Part shown: positions 8,792 to 16,985 of the stretch, one piece after another
Layout of the letters: the number at the start of each line of letters is the position of its first letter
Numbering within the stretch: position 1 is the stretch's first letter
NCBI GenBank assembly: GCA_964557295.1
Contig: CAZKZP010000014.1
Coordinates: 1-64,000 of the forward strand
DNA length: 64,000 bases
Direction: 5' to 3'
Source: JBFMHP01 sp964557295
GTDB taxonomy: Bacteria; Pseudomonadota; Gammaproteobacteria; RBG-16-57-12
Program-made: the position numbers and the translations under genes
The notes under the pieces: generated by a model
What the model saw: the letters and a program-made list of their open reading frames with translations, nothing else
Databases searched by the model: none
Told to the model about the DNA's origin: nothing

Positions 8792-9514
8792 TCACGCGCT
8801 CCCAGCATGCTCGTTAGGCCATTTGAAGGATTCTTTGATGGATTTGCCGGAGGACGGACGCACATTGACATCGATACTATGCGGCACAAAGCCGGGAGGG
8901 AGCAATAAATCACCTTCAAATTTCTGAAAGTATTTGAAGGAGAATTTCAGCGGACCCGATTTCTGCTCGGGGAGACCGGACACGGGCAACAGCTTCGGAC
9001 GCCCCTCCTGGACTCCCTGAATTTCGATATCCACTTCGCCTCTGGACACCGTCTCGTCCTTGAGGACCTGGGTAAGGACGAGCTGGTAGCGGGCCATCCC
9101 GGGCTCCGCGAGCGGAGTGATCTCGAAACGCTGGATTCGGAGTCCGGTCGTGGCCTCCGAGGGAGCGACAATACCGCGGTAGAAGGTAATTTCCTCCTGG
9201 AGTTCCAGGATCTCCGCTTGCAGGTCGCGCAACCGTCCCTGCACCTCGGAGCTGGCCTCGGCCTCTACCTGCTGAGTGCGTTGCAGGAGGGTCGCAGCCG
9301 CCTTCAAGTCGATATTTTCCTGGGTCAACTGCTTGACCTGCTGCTGAAGATCGTCATTGGTCTGGTAGAGATCGCCTTCCTTGCCGACCGCCTCATAATA
9401 GCCAACCTGATACATTACCAGCGCCACGGTCACCAATGCCGCGATCGTCAGCACAATCCCCATCCCACGGCGGGGTCTGCGTTTGCGGATTTGTATATGC
9501 GGGGTCGCTACCAT
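8792..9514 (-). CDS. DUF6776 family membrane-anchored coiled-coil protein
   Basis: A 240-residue protein with a cytoplasmic basic N-terminus, one transmembrane helix (about residues 18-40, MGIVLTIAALVTVALVMYQVGYY) and a long coiled coil (about 50-115, rich in Gln/Glu/Leu heptads). A compact beta-rich periplasmic domain follows. I recall uncharacterised proteins like this between argC and erpA in pseudomonads and relatives. The topology resembles divisome or wall-associated scaffolds, but no function is established. The stop is 18 bp from the start of the next annotated feature region and the gene is co-oriented with argC. Confidence 0.75.
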   Translation of the reverse strand: MVATPHIQIRKRRPRRGMGIVLTIAALVTVALVMYQVGYYEAVGKEGDLYQTNDDLQQQVKQLTQENIDLKAAATLLQRTQQVEAEASSEVQGRLRDLQAEILELQEEITFYRGIVAPSEATTGLRIQRFEITPLAEPGMARYQLVLTQVLKDETVSRGEVDIEIQGVQEGRPKLLPVSGLPEQKSGPLKFSFKYFQKFEGDLLLPPGFVPHSIDVNVRPSSGKSIKESFKWPNEHAGSA

Positions 9515-9532
9515 CTTTTAGATTTCAGTTTG

Positions 9533-10564
9533 CTAGGGCAACAAGGCGATGCCGCGCAAGCCCAGCGTTTCATCCAGTCCACACATAAGATTCATGTTCT
9601 GTATCGCCTGACCCGCGGCACCCTTTACCAAATTGTCGATCACCGACAATACCACCACCTGCCGTCCCTGCTGCGGCCGATGAACGGCCAGCCGGCACAG
9701 ATTCGCGCCTTTCACACTGCGGGTCTCGGGATGAGAACCGGCCGGGAGCACATCAACGAACGGTTCCCCGGCAAAGGTCTGCTCATACAGGGCCTGCAGA
9801 TCCAAGTCATGGTCCGCTACCTGGCAATACAGGGTGGCGTGGATTCCCCGCTGCATGGGAGTCAGATGCGGCACGAAGGTCAGCCCGACATCCTCGCTCG
9901 CGATCTGGCAGAGATTTTGGGTGATCTCCGGCAAATGACGGTGGCCAGACACGCTGTAGGCCTTGAAGGATTCACCGGCCTCACAGAGCAGATGGGCCAC
10001 GCTGGCCTTGCGGCCGGCCCCGCTCACCCCCGACTTGGCATCCGCAATCAAACCTGCGGTATCGGCCAAGCCCGCTCTCAAGAGGGGCAGGAATCCCAGC
10101 GTAACCGCCGTGGGATAACATCCTGGGTTGGCGACGAGGCGGGCCGCCTTGATCGCCGCGCGATTCAATTCGGGTAAGCCGTATACCGCCTCCGGAAGCA
10201 ACTCCGCGCAGGCATGGGGCGTTCCGTACCAACGCTCCCACTGCGCGGCATCCCGCAGGCGGAAATCCGCTGCCAAATCAACAATCTTGACGCCTCTGGC
10301 CAACAACTCCGGGGCCATTCCCATCGCCACCCCATTGGGGGTGGCAAAAAACACCATATGGCATTCTGCCAGACGCGCGATATCCGGTTCTGTGAAGGGT
10401 ATCTCCAAATGACCACGCAAATTCGGGAATAGATCCGAGACCAACATCCCCGCCTCGGAGCGCGATGTCACCGCCGCAATCTCAACCTTGGGATGCTGCG
10501 CCAGGAGCCGCAATAATTCCACGCCGGTATAACCTGTGCCACCGACCACACCCACTCGAATCAT
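9533..10564 (-). CDS. argC: N-acetyl-gamma-glutamyl-phosphate reductase
   Basis: NADPH-dependent third step of arginine biosynthesis. The N-terminal Rossmann motif GVVGGTGYTGVELLRLL and the active-site Cys in NPGCYPTAVTLG (about residue 150) are present. The ATG at 10564 is chosen because GGAGGCGGAG precedes it. At 343 residues the length is normal. It lies 34 bp downstream of the triheme cytochrome gene on the same strand, so read-through from the cytochrome operon is possible. Confidence 0.95.
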   Translation of the reverse strand: MIRVGVVGGTGYTGVELLRLLAQHPKVEIAAVTSRSEAGMLVSDLFPNLRGHLEIPFTEPDIARLAECHMVFFATPNGVAMGMAPELLARGVKIVDLAADFRLRDAAQWERWYGTPHACAELLPEAVYGLPELNRAAIKAARLVANPGCYPTAVTLGFLPLLRAGLADTAGLIADAKSGVSGAGRKASVAHLLCEAGESFKAYSVSGHRHLPEITQNLCQIASEDVGLTFVPHLTPMQRGIHATLYCQVADHDLDLQALYEQTFAGEPFVDVLPAGSHPETRSVKGANLCRLAVHRPQQGRQVVVLSVIDNLVKGAAGQAIQNMNLMCGLDETLGLRGIALLP

Positions 10565-10598
10565 CTCCGCCTCCACATCACTGATTGTCAGTTCGCCA

Positions 10599-11567
10599 TC
10601 AATTCAAAGGATAGAATGCCCGCCCGATGTAAGCGATCAAGGCATCGATTTGCGCCTCGGAGAGCACACCCTCCCAGGCAGGCATCTTGGTGCCCTCCAC
10701 CCCGCGCTGAATCGATCTCTTGAGGTCGGCCCACGTCATCCCCGCCATCTCCTGCGGGCTCCTCAAGTCGCGCGGACGCGGCTCCAGAAAGCTGCCGATC
10801 CAATTCTGCCCGCTGCCATCGGCGCCATGACAAAAGGCGCAGTTGTCGATGAACAGTCGCTCGCCTTGTTTTTCCTTGTCCGTCAGCCCCTCGATCTGGG
10901 GCGAGATATCATGCTTGCCATAAATGGAGGCCGAAGAGATGGCGTCGGGACGCGGTTCTTTGTGTGAATAACCATTGCGGGGAAAAGACACCGGACGCGG
11001 CCGCCAGACATCGGAATCATCGCGCACCTTCCCGCGATCATGGCAGGTCACGCAGGTCTTCATGAACAGCCGCAGCCCCTGCCGTTGCTCCGCATTCAGC
11101 TGTTCGGCCGGCGTATCTACCGGGATCTCGCCCGTGGCGAACGGAAAGGCGCGCGCGTAGCGTTCGTGATCCCCCCATCCATTCTCCTTGGTGTGATAGC
11201 GGGTGTTCGCCTTCTTATCGATGATAAACTCCTGCCGGATGAAATCCACCACCAGCTCGATTTCCGTCGGCGACAGCAGATCGGCAAACGATTTCATCGC
11301 CGTATCGGGCTTGCCAAACCGTACCGCCTCCAACATATCCTTGCGACTGAGCTTTTCTGGGTCGGTCTTCTGGAAATTTCTTGGCACTGGGTCGAGATAG
11401 GTCGCCGCCAGGGTCTGCGCATCCCCAGAATACCCATGGCAGAAATAACAGCGGTAATTGTAAATGGCGCGGCCGCGCTCGTGGGGGGGCACCGCAGAGT
11501 CGGATGCCACAGTCAGATTTGCGTAATGCGGCACACTCATCTGCGCCGCACCCGCATCAGAAGTCAC
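10599..11567 (-). CDS. triheme c-type cytochrome lacking its own signal peptide
   Basis: About 322 residues with three CXXCH motifs (CYFCH, CVTCH, CAFCH). Each is followed by a class-I cytochrome-like unit ending in PRNF/PRPVSF/PRDL. The only closely placed start is GTG at 11567, which overlaps the upstream TGA as GTGA (or ATG at 11540). Neither start gives a signal peptide, yet haem attachment needs export. The frame stays open upstream through an A10 tract into the preceding triheme gene. Gain of one A, by slippage or by sequencing error, would fuse the two into one exported six-haem protein with six similar repeats. It probably carries electrons in the periplasm. Confidence 0.8.
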   Translation of the reverse strand: MTSDAGAAQMSVPHYANLTVASDSAVPPHERGRAIYNYRCYFCHGYSGDAQTLAATYLDPVPRNFQKTDPEKLSRKDMLEAVRFGKPDTAMKSFADLLSPTEIELVVDFIRQEFIIDKKANTRYHTKENGWGDHERYARAFPFATGEIPVDTPAEQLNAEQRQGLRLFMKTCVTCHDRGKVRDDSDVWRPRPVSFPRNGYSHKEPRPDAISSASIYGKHDISPQIEGLTDKEKQGERLFIDNCAFCHGADGSGQNWIGSFLEPRPRDLRSPQEMAGMTWADLKRSIQRGVEGTKMPAWEGVLSEAQIDALIAYIGRAFYPLN

Positions 11568-12667
11568 TTTTTTTTTTGCTTGTCGTCGCTCAAATCTTCC
11601 TCGCTCACCCCGCGCAAATCCGCCTGGATGAAGGCCCGGAAGACGAACTCGCTGACATCGGCCACCTGCTGGCCACTGAGCACCTTGCTCCACGCCGGCA
11701 TGACACTGCCCTTCAGGCCATCATGCACAGCCTTGTAGATTTTGGGCCGATTGAGCGAACGCCGCGAATCCTCGCTGATGAAATTGCGCGGCTTGGGCTT
11801 GATGAAGAAGGCACGCGAACCCTGACCATCACCTTTTACTCCATGGCAGGCAAAGCAGTTACGGACATAGATCTTGCGCCCTTCGATAGGATCGCCGGTC
11901 AACCCATTCGGGAAGGGCTGCGTCATATGCTCTTCGATGCTGACGAAGGTCGGCGCTTCGGCTGCCAGCTCCGGAGCCTGCGCCACCATCTGCGCCTCCT
12001 CTTGCTCGACTTGCTCCAGGGGCAAACGCATCAGGACCACACGGACATAGTCGACGATCGAACCAATTTCTTGCTGAGACAACCGTGAGCCATACGGCAT
12101 CATCGCCTTGCCCGCCACCCCGAAGGTCACCGCTTCGACCATGCGCGTGCGCGACAATTCAGCCTTGGAACGATCAGCCGTAAAATTCCGGGGTGCCGAA
12201 CTCATATTGGCCCGGGTCCAGACGCCGGTTTCGCCATAATCCCCATGACAAACCGAACAGTTTTCCATATAGAGGGTTTCCCCACCCTTCAGATGCGCAA
12301 CGACATCGGCGGGAAGTTTAGACCGCGCGGGCTTGATGATCTTCTCAAGAATATAATCGCTCACCGATGCGATTTGCGCCTTATTCAAGCGGTTCTCCCA
12401 AGGAGACATGGCCGTCCCCGGCATACCCTTGGCGATAGAATAGATCATGCGGTTTTTGTTCATCTCGACGATTGATTGAACTGAAGTGAAATCGCGGGGA
12501 GGAGGATTCAAACCGCGGGAACGGCTGTTACCATCGCCCTTTTCTCCATGACAGACGGCACAATTCTCCAGGTACACCTTCTGGCCATTGGCGGCATCCG
12601 CGAACGCCGGTGCTCCAGACACAAGTAACATTGATACTACTACCGCGATACTTCTGAGCATCATCAT
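11564..12667 (-). CDS. triheme class-I-like c-type cytochrome
   Basis: 367 residues. A cleavable signal peptide (MMMLRSIAVVVSMLLVSGAPAFA) is followed by three cytochrome c units with CAVCH, CSVCH and CFACH. Each unit has a GDG-type loop and a PRDF/PRNF turn, so the protein is a tandem triplication. It ends in a Lys-rich tail encoded by CAA and an A10 run directly before TGA (complement of 11564-11577). The next cytochrome starts in the -1 frame at the same place. It is a periplasmic electron carrier; the closest functional analogues are multi-domain cbb3/nitrite-pathway type c cytochromes. The partner is unknown. Confidence 0.85.
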   Translation of the reverse strand: MMMLRSIAVVVSMLLVSGAPAFADAANGQKVYLENCAVCHGEKGDGNSRSRGLNPPPRDFTSVQSIVEMNKNRMIYSIAKGMPGTAMSPWENRLNKAQIASVSDYILEKIIKPARSKLPADVVAHLKGGETLYMENCSVCHGDYGETGVWTRANMSSAPRNFTADRSKAELSRTRMVEAVTFGVAGKAMMPYGSRLSQQEIGSIVDYVRVVLMRLPLEQVEQEEAQMVAQAPELAAEAPTFVSIEEHMTQPFPNGLTGDPIEGRKIYVRNCFACHGVKGDGQGSRAFFIKPKPRNFISEDSRRSLNRPKIYKAVHDGLKGSVMPAWSKVLSGQQVADVSEFVFRAFIQADLRGVSEEDLSDDKQKKK

Positions 12668-13171
12668 TAGTGCACATACCTAGCGTTAGGGGTTGGCTTA
12701 ACGAACCTCTCAATTGTTTAGAGGCTCCGCGCGGCACATTGTTGTGCCGGCGTCTTCAATGGCTTCAAACCGGTTAAATGAAGAAAAGCAAATATCATAT
12801 TTTTGCTTTCTGTGCCCTGAGAATTCGAGGATGGAATCGTTCAAGGCTTCCTTAAAAAATTGGCATGCAATCCTATCATAGAATTCCGGCTGATTGAAAA
12901 GCCTCGCCGACACGGAGCATGCCTGAAGTTGACAGCCGGCATCCAAATGCCCATCCAAGACAATAACCAATTAATATCTCTCATTTTTTGCCATGCCCGC
13001 TGCGTTCAAAGAATCCAAATAACGGAGTAGGCATTTTGGCTTGAATTGTGTAAGCTAAACTGATGATATATAAAGTTCGGCCGGCATTATTCCGATAAAA
13101 AACGTATAACATCTGACCCAGGTTGGAGGAGGGGTTACTTCAACCTACTTTTCGGGGGGATCATCAACGCC
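12668..13171. other. 504-bp divergent intergenic region
   Basis: Separates the minus-strand triheme operon from the plus-strand pentaheme operon, so it should carry both promoters. I see a degenerate 150-bp repeat at 12703-12850, a TATATAA run near 13065-13071 that could be a -10 for the plus-strand genes without a good -35, and a weak hairpin GGTTG...CAACC near 13122-13146. A G-rich SD-like GGGGGG lies about 13 bases before the ATG at 13172. I see no convincing gene and no riboswitch consensus. Confidence 0.6.
12703..12850. repeat. dispersed ~150-bp repeat, copy 1
   Basis: Aligns with 50273-50420 over its whole length. Shared blocks include AACCTCT at the left end, TTTAGA, GCGGCACA...GTGCCG (a small hairpin), ATGAAG-AAAGCAA, TGCCCTGA-AATTC, GATGG, and TTCA-G-GCTTC at the right end. 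Identity is partial with small indels. The ends look like imperfect inverted repeats, which would fit a decayed MITE or IS end pair. No transposase is seen. Confidence 0.6.
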
Positions 13172-13951
13172 ATGAAAAACAAAGTGTTTTTTTTGTGGTC
13201 CGGGATTGTAACGAGTTCACTTCTAGGCTCGGCTGCGCTTTATGCGCAGACCGCTATCATCGCTGACCCAGTGGTTGGGATAGACGACCCGATCATGGGC
13301 ACCAAACATGATTTCACCGGCCTCAATGAGCGTGCCGGCGTCGTGGCCATGGGTGGGGTGGCCTTTTCCGATTATGGCAACCCTTGTGTCTATTGCCACC
13401 TCCCTCCCGCCCAAGCCACCACAGACACGACAACTTACGGTGGCATCGACGGTTGGAATCGTTTTGTACCCACAACCGATTATCGCCTCTCCAGCAGCGC
13501 CTCGCTCGATGCGAAGCTCCGCTCACCGAACTCCATCAGTCTGCTCTGTCTCTCCTGCCATGACGGTACCATGGCGCTCGATATGGTGATCTTCAAGCCA
13601 ACGGATTTCGCCACGGAAAATGACAAGGCATTGCACATGAAAATGAACGGCGCGGACGACATCACCAGTTGCGGCAAATGCCATAACGGCGTGGTTGCGC
13701 ATGATATTTCCGTCAAGGTCATCGGCACCGAACTCAGCGACGACCACCCCATCTCGATTGAATACGGCGGGCTGAACTGGAAAGATCCGGACTTCAAAGT
13801 GCCCCATCAAGCCGATGGGTTCAACAATGGCGTCAGGCTGTACAATGGAAACGTCGAATGCGCTTCTTGCCATGACATACATAATTCAACCAACGAACTG
13901 GCGCTTACGGTAAGACGAGAGGCACTATGCGAAACATGTCATACAAAATGA
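13172..13951 (+). CDS. exported pentaheme c-type cytochrome (OmcE-like pattern)
   Basis: 259 residues with an N-terminal signal peptide (about 1-25, ending ALYA). Five CXXCH motifs: CVYCH 72, CLSCH 126, CGKCH 167, CASCH 230, CETCH 253. The landmarks GTKHDFTG, WNR, CLSCHDGTMALD, DHPISIEYGG and VECASCHD recur in the tetraheme protein at 38746-39573, so the two are paralogues. This copy has gained a haem in the middle. The landmark order matches what I remember of OmcE-type extracellular cytochrome nanowires of Geobacter. It overlaps the next propeller lipoprotein gene by four bases. Surface or periplasmic electron transfer is likely; polymerisation is a hypothesis. Confidence 0.8.
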   Translation: MKNKVFFLWSGIVTSSLLGSAALYAQTAIIADPVVGIDDPIMGTKHDFTGLNERAGVVAMGGVAFSDYGNPCVYCHLPPAQATTDTTTYGGIDGWNRFVPTTDYRLSSSASLDAKLRSPNSISLLCLSCHDGTMALDMVIFKPTDFATENDKALHMKMNGADDITSCGKCHNGVVAHDISVKVIGTELSDDHPISIEYGGLNWKDPDFKVPHQADGFNNGVRLYNGNVECASCHDIHNSTNELALTVRREALCETCHTK

Positions 13952-15048
13952 TTCATAACTTCAAAATCTGCTCTGTCACGCTTATCGCACTCTTGATCGT
14001 TGGATGCTCTTCACAACCTAAAAAAGAATTCATCCCGCCAGCCTTTCCTCCGCCGCCCGATGAACCTCGCTTCATCTATGAGCGCACCATTCGCTCGAGT
14101 GCGGACGTCGAGGAGTTATCCGCCTCGGACAAACTCAAGATCTTCGCGACCGGAACCGCAGAGACCGCCTTCGGCTTGGGCAAACCCTACGGGGTTGCCG
14201 TGCAGAAAGGCCGGATTTTCGTGACGGATACCGCCCAGCGCGCCATTATGGTCTTTGATGTGCCAGCGGCAAAATATGAGTATTACGGCACTGAAGGCCT
14301 AGGCACGCTAGCCAAACCCTTGGGCATCGATATCGCTGCCAATGGCGATATCTATGTCGTCGATGGGACTCAACAACGCGTCGTGGTCTTTGACGCCACA
14401 GGCAAGTACCTGCGAACCTTTGGCGGGCGCGCCGTGCTAGTACGGCCATCGGGGATCGCATTAAGCCCGGACGGTAAAAAGGCTTACGTGGTAGATACCG
14501 GCGGCATCGACGTCCAGGAGCACTCCTTATACGTCTTCGATACCGAATCCGGCGAACTGCTCCAAACCATCGGCACCCGCGGCACCGATGAGGGCAACTT
14601 CAACCTCCCCTTGCAGGTGGCGACTGACAACGAAGGGGCTGTCTATGTCGTCGACGGCGGCAATTTCCGCGTTCAGAAATTCAGCGCCGACGGCAAATTC
14701 CAGTACGCCGTGGGCGAGGCAGGCAGACGCTCCGGTCAATTCTCCCGTCCCAAGGGTGTTGCAGCGGACAAGGATGGCAATTTCTATGTGGTCGATGCCG
14801 CGTTCGGCAATTTTCAAATCTTCAACAAGGAAGGCCAATTGCTTTTGTTCGTAGGAAATCGCGGCAACTCCGGCGGCCCCGCCGAATTCATGTTGCCTGC
14901 GGGGATTGATGTCGATGAAGATGGCCGCGTCTATATGGTCGACCAATTCTTCCGCAAGCTCGACGTCTTCCGCCCGGCCAAGCTGTCAGTCGAAGACGGT
15001 TATCTCGGCACGCGATACCGGGAAGAATTCCAGGACAAGAAGAAGTGA
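13948..15048 (+). CDS. NHL-repeat six-bladed beta-propeller lipoprotein
   Basis: 366 residues. The ATG at 13948 overlaps the cytochrome stop (ATGA) and gives a lipoprotein signal with lipobox LIVGCSS. After a Pro-rich PPPPDEPRFIYE linker, NHL-type blades repeat the pattern P-G-(I/V)-A-.-D-.-.-G-.-.-Y-V-V-D (for example GNIYVVDGTQQRVVVF-like blades near residues 125-310). The Cys would be acylated and the propeller displayed on the inner or outer membrane. Four paralogues occur in this window, each beside cytochromes or maturation genes, so a chaperone, docking or assembly role for multihaem proteins is plausible. No enzyme activity is implied. Confidence 0.85.
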   Translation: MIHNFKICSVTLIALLIVGCSSQPKKEFIPPAFPPPPDEPRFIYERTIRSSADVEELSASDKLKIFATGTAETAFGLGKPYGVAVQKGRIFVTDTAQRAIMVFDVPAAKYEYYGTEGLGTLAKPLGIDIAANGDIYVVDGTQQRVVVFDATGKYLRTFGGRAVLVRPSGIALSPDGKKAYVVDTGGIDVQEHSLYVFDTESGELLQTIGTRGTDEGNFNLPLQVATDNEGAVYVVDGGNFRVQKFSADGKFQYAVGEAGRRSGQFSRPKGVAADKDGNFYVVDAAFGNFQIFNKEGQLLLFVGNRGNSGGPAEFMLPAGIDVDEDGRVYMVDQFFRKLDVFRPAKLSVEDGYLGTRYREEFQDKKK

Positions 15049-15144
15049 GAGCGGCGGCCATGTGCCGCCAGCCTTCATTCCTCTGACCCGCCGGTTGTAG
15101 CGAATGGGTAATGACCGAGGGGGGGAGAAATACCACCGCGGCAC

Positions 15145-16854
15145 TCAATCGCCTCTGTTGCAACCGTTCTCGCCGCTATAAAAAACTGCACCGAGATGAT
15201 TATGTTTGGCGGCGTACATGGCGATATCCGCGTGTTTCATCAAGGTTACATGATCCCTGCCATCGTCCGGATACACCGCGATGCCTATACTGCCTCCGGC
15301 ATGGATTTCCGCGCCGTCAATCGTCATCGGATCGTGCAGCCGTTGTAGGATCTTGTCCGCCAAATTCTTGACCGTAGCGCGGGGCATCCCCTGCAACAAG
15401 ACAGCGAATTCATCCCCGCCGAGCCTGGCCACGGTATCTGATTTACGGATTTCATCCCGAATCCTGCGCGCGACCTCGCATAGCAGCATATCGCCGTAGT
15501 GATGACCATAGATGTCATTCACGTCCTTGAATTTGTCCAGATCGAGGAACAACAAGGCGAATGTGCCAGCCTCGCGCTCAGAGACCGAAATCACGTGATC
15601 CAGCCGATCCATCAGCAGGGTGCGATTGGGCAATGAGGTCAACGGATCATGCAGGGCCATGAATTTCAGTGCCGCCATTTGTTCGACACGCAGTGATATG
15701 TCACGCACCGAGACCACATAATGTCGTTTGCTCGCCGCCATCATCTCAGACAGGGAGATCTCCACTGGGCAGCTGGAACCGTCTTTCCTGATCGCCACCT
15801 GCTCCGAGATCCGGTCGATCAGGGCGATACCGCGCGCGAAATACGCTTCGCTCAAATAGGGAACGCCCCCGTGACTGTCATCCTCCGAGTTGATCACCCG
15901 GCTGATATGCATCCCGATGATTTGTTTTTGCGGATATCCCAACAGCTTAGTGGCCGCCGGGTTGGCCGCTTCGATTTCACCCCGCTCATTGAGGATCAGC
16001 ACACTTTCCATGACGCTATCCATCACGGCGCGTATCCGCGCCTCGCCGGCTTCGAGATGATCCTGCATCGCATTGAACAGTTCGACCACCTCCCCCAGCT
16101 CATCCTTGTGATCATGACTGAGCTTGACGTTCCTCTCACCCGCCGCGACGCGGATGATCGCACTGCGCAGCGCCATCAGAGGTTTGAGCACTTGCTTGTT
16201 CAGGATCAGCCATAATACGAGCCCAAGCAGCAACGTAGTTATGCTGGCCATCAGCCACAGATGTACCCGCATGGCGCTGATGCGCTGTGCGATGCTCAAG
16301 CGCTCCACCTTGATGGCAAAGACACCGCGCATATCACCGGCCTCATATCCGTGACATTGCAGACATGCCGCGCGACTCGGAATGGGCAGCAGCATCGATA
16401 GGGTGTTGGCGGAATCCACGTAGACCACGGACTCCCCGCGCAGTGCGGTCTGGATCTGAGCCTGAAACTCAGGAGATATCTCAATCGATTTGACCGCGGT
16501 AGGGCGTTCGAATCGGCGGGCACCGATATAGGCGTCTACCTTCTCGATTGTGCGTGTATCATAAAACGCTTCGCTCCCCTCAAGATCATACACGGCAGCA
16601 TCCAGAATTCCGTGCCGCCCCTTCAGATTATCGAGCCAGGTGCGTGCCAACATGCCGCTACCGTTAATCATGAGCGTTTCCAGGCTGGTCAAGAGGGTTT
16701 TGACTTGAAGCTCGACCTGTGCCCTTTCCTGCGCTTCGATGGCAGAGGTCAGCTTTCTATCCATCCATGTGCCGGCCAGCGTCATCAGCACTAGCAATAC
16801 CACTGATACGACAGTTGCAATACGAATACTTATGCTTGAGGTCTTCCGATGCAC
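15145..16854 (-). CDS. haem-c-containing HAMP-PAS-GGDEF diguanylate cyclase
   Basis: 569 residues. TM helix 1 (about 11-30) and a periplasmic sensor with one covalent haem motif C164-LQ-C167-H168 are followed by TM2 (about 198-220), HAMP (about 220-275), PAS (about 285-395) and GGDEF (about 400-560). The active site is LGGDEFAVL and the inhibitory RKSD sits five residues upstream, so it should be an active c-di-GMP synthase with feedback control. The haem site looks like periplasmic DUF3365/Tll0287-type sensors that detect redox state or a gas ligand. It lies inside the cytochrome block, facing the pentaheme operon tail to tail. Redox-to-c-di-GMP signalling is inferred. Confidence 0.9.
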   Translation of the reverse strand: MHRKTSSISIRIATVVSVVLLVLMTLAGTWMDRKLTSAIEAQERAQVELQVKTLLTSLETLMINGSGMLARTWLDNLKGRHGILDAAVYDLEGSEAFYDTRTIEKVDAYIGARRFERPTAVKSIEISPEFQAQIQTALRGESVVYVDSANTLSMLLPIPSRAACLQCHGYEAGDMRGVFAIKVERLSIAQRISAMRVHLWLMASITTLLLGLVLWLILNKQVLKPLMALRSAIIRVAAGERNVKLSHDHKDELGEVVELFNAMQDHLEAGEARIRAVMDSVMESVLILNERGEIEAANPAATKLLGYPQKQIIGMHISRVINSEDDSHGGVPYLSEAYFARGIALIDRISEQVAIRKDGSSCPVEISLSEMMAASKRHYVVSVRDISLRVEQMAALKFMALHDPLTSLPNRTLLMDRLDHVISVSEREAGTFALLFLDLDKFKDVNDIYGHHYGDMLLCEVARRIRDEIRKSDTVARLGGDEFAVLLQGMPRATVKNLADKILQRLHDPMTIDGAEIHAGGSIGIAVYPDDGRDHVTLMKHADIAMYAAKHNHLGAVFYSGENGCNRGD

Positions 16855-16920
16855 CTGAATTTCCTACGCTGACAAATTGATTTCCCTTCACCACAGTACG
16901 TTATCGACTGTGTTCGCTAA

Positions 16921-16955
16921 AAAATTAAGCCCCTGAAGGAGGATCCCTCAGGGGC
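16921..16955 (-). terminator. Rho-independent terminator of the propeller pair
   Basis: GCCCCTGA (16929-16936) pairs with TCAGGGGC (16948-16955). On the minus strand the stem is followed by TTAATTTTTTAG. It lies 31 bp after the stop of the propeller gene at 16986. Confidence 0.8.
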
Positions 16956-16985
16956 GTATGCAGCCGAACTGCGCAGATCGTCTGA

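Noticed and set aside
12710..12970. 86-codon minus-strand reading frame over repeat copy 1
   Set aside because: It overlaps a repeat and lacks an SD. Its only similarity is to the equally unconvincing frame at 50250-50471, through the shared repeat DNA.
13020..13171. Possible c-di-GMP riboswitch upstream of the pentaheme gene
   Set aside because: Such elements often precede multihaem cytochromes, but I could not find the GEMM-I core or GNRA tetraloop arrangement here.
15050..15144. Terminator between the convergent NHL and cyclase genes
   Set aside because: GGCGGCCATGTGCCGCC can form a hairpin, but there is no T tract on either side, so it is not called as intrinsic.
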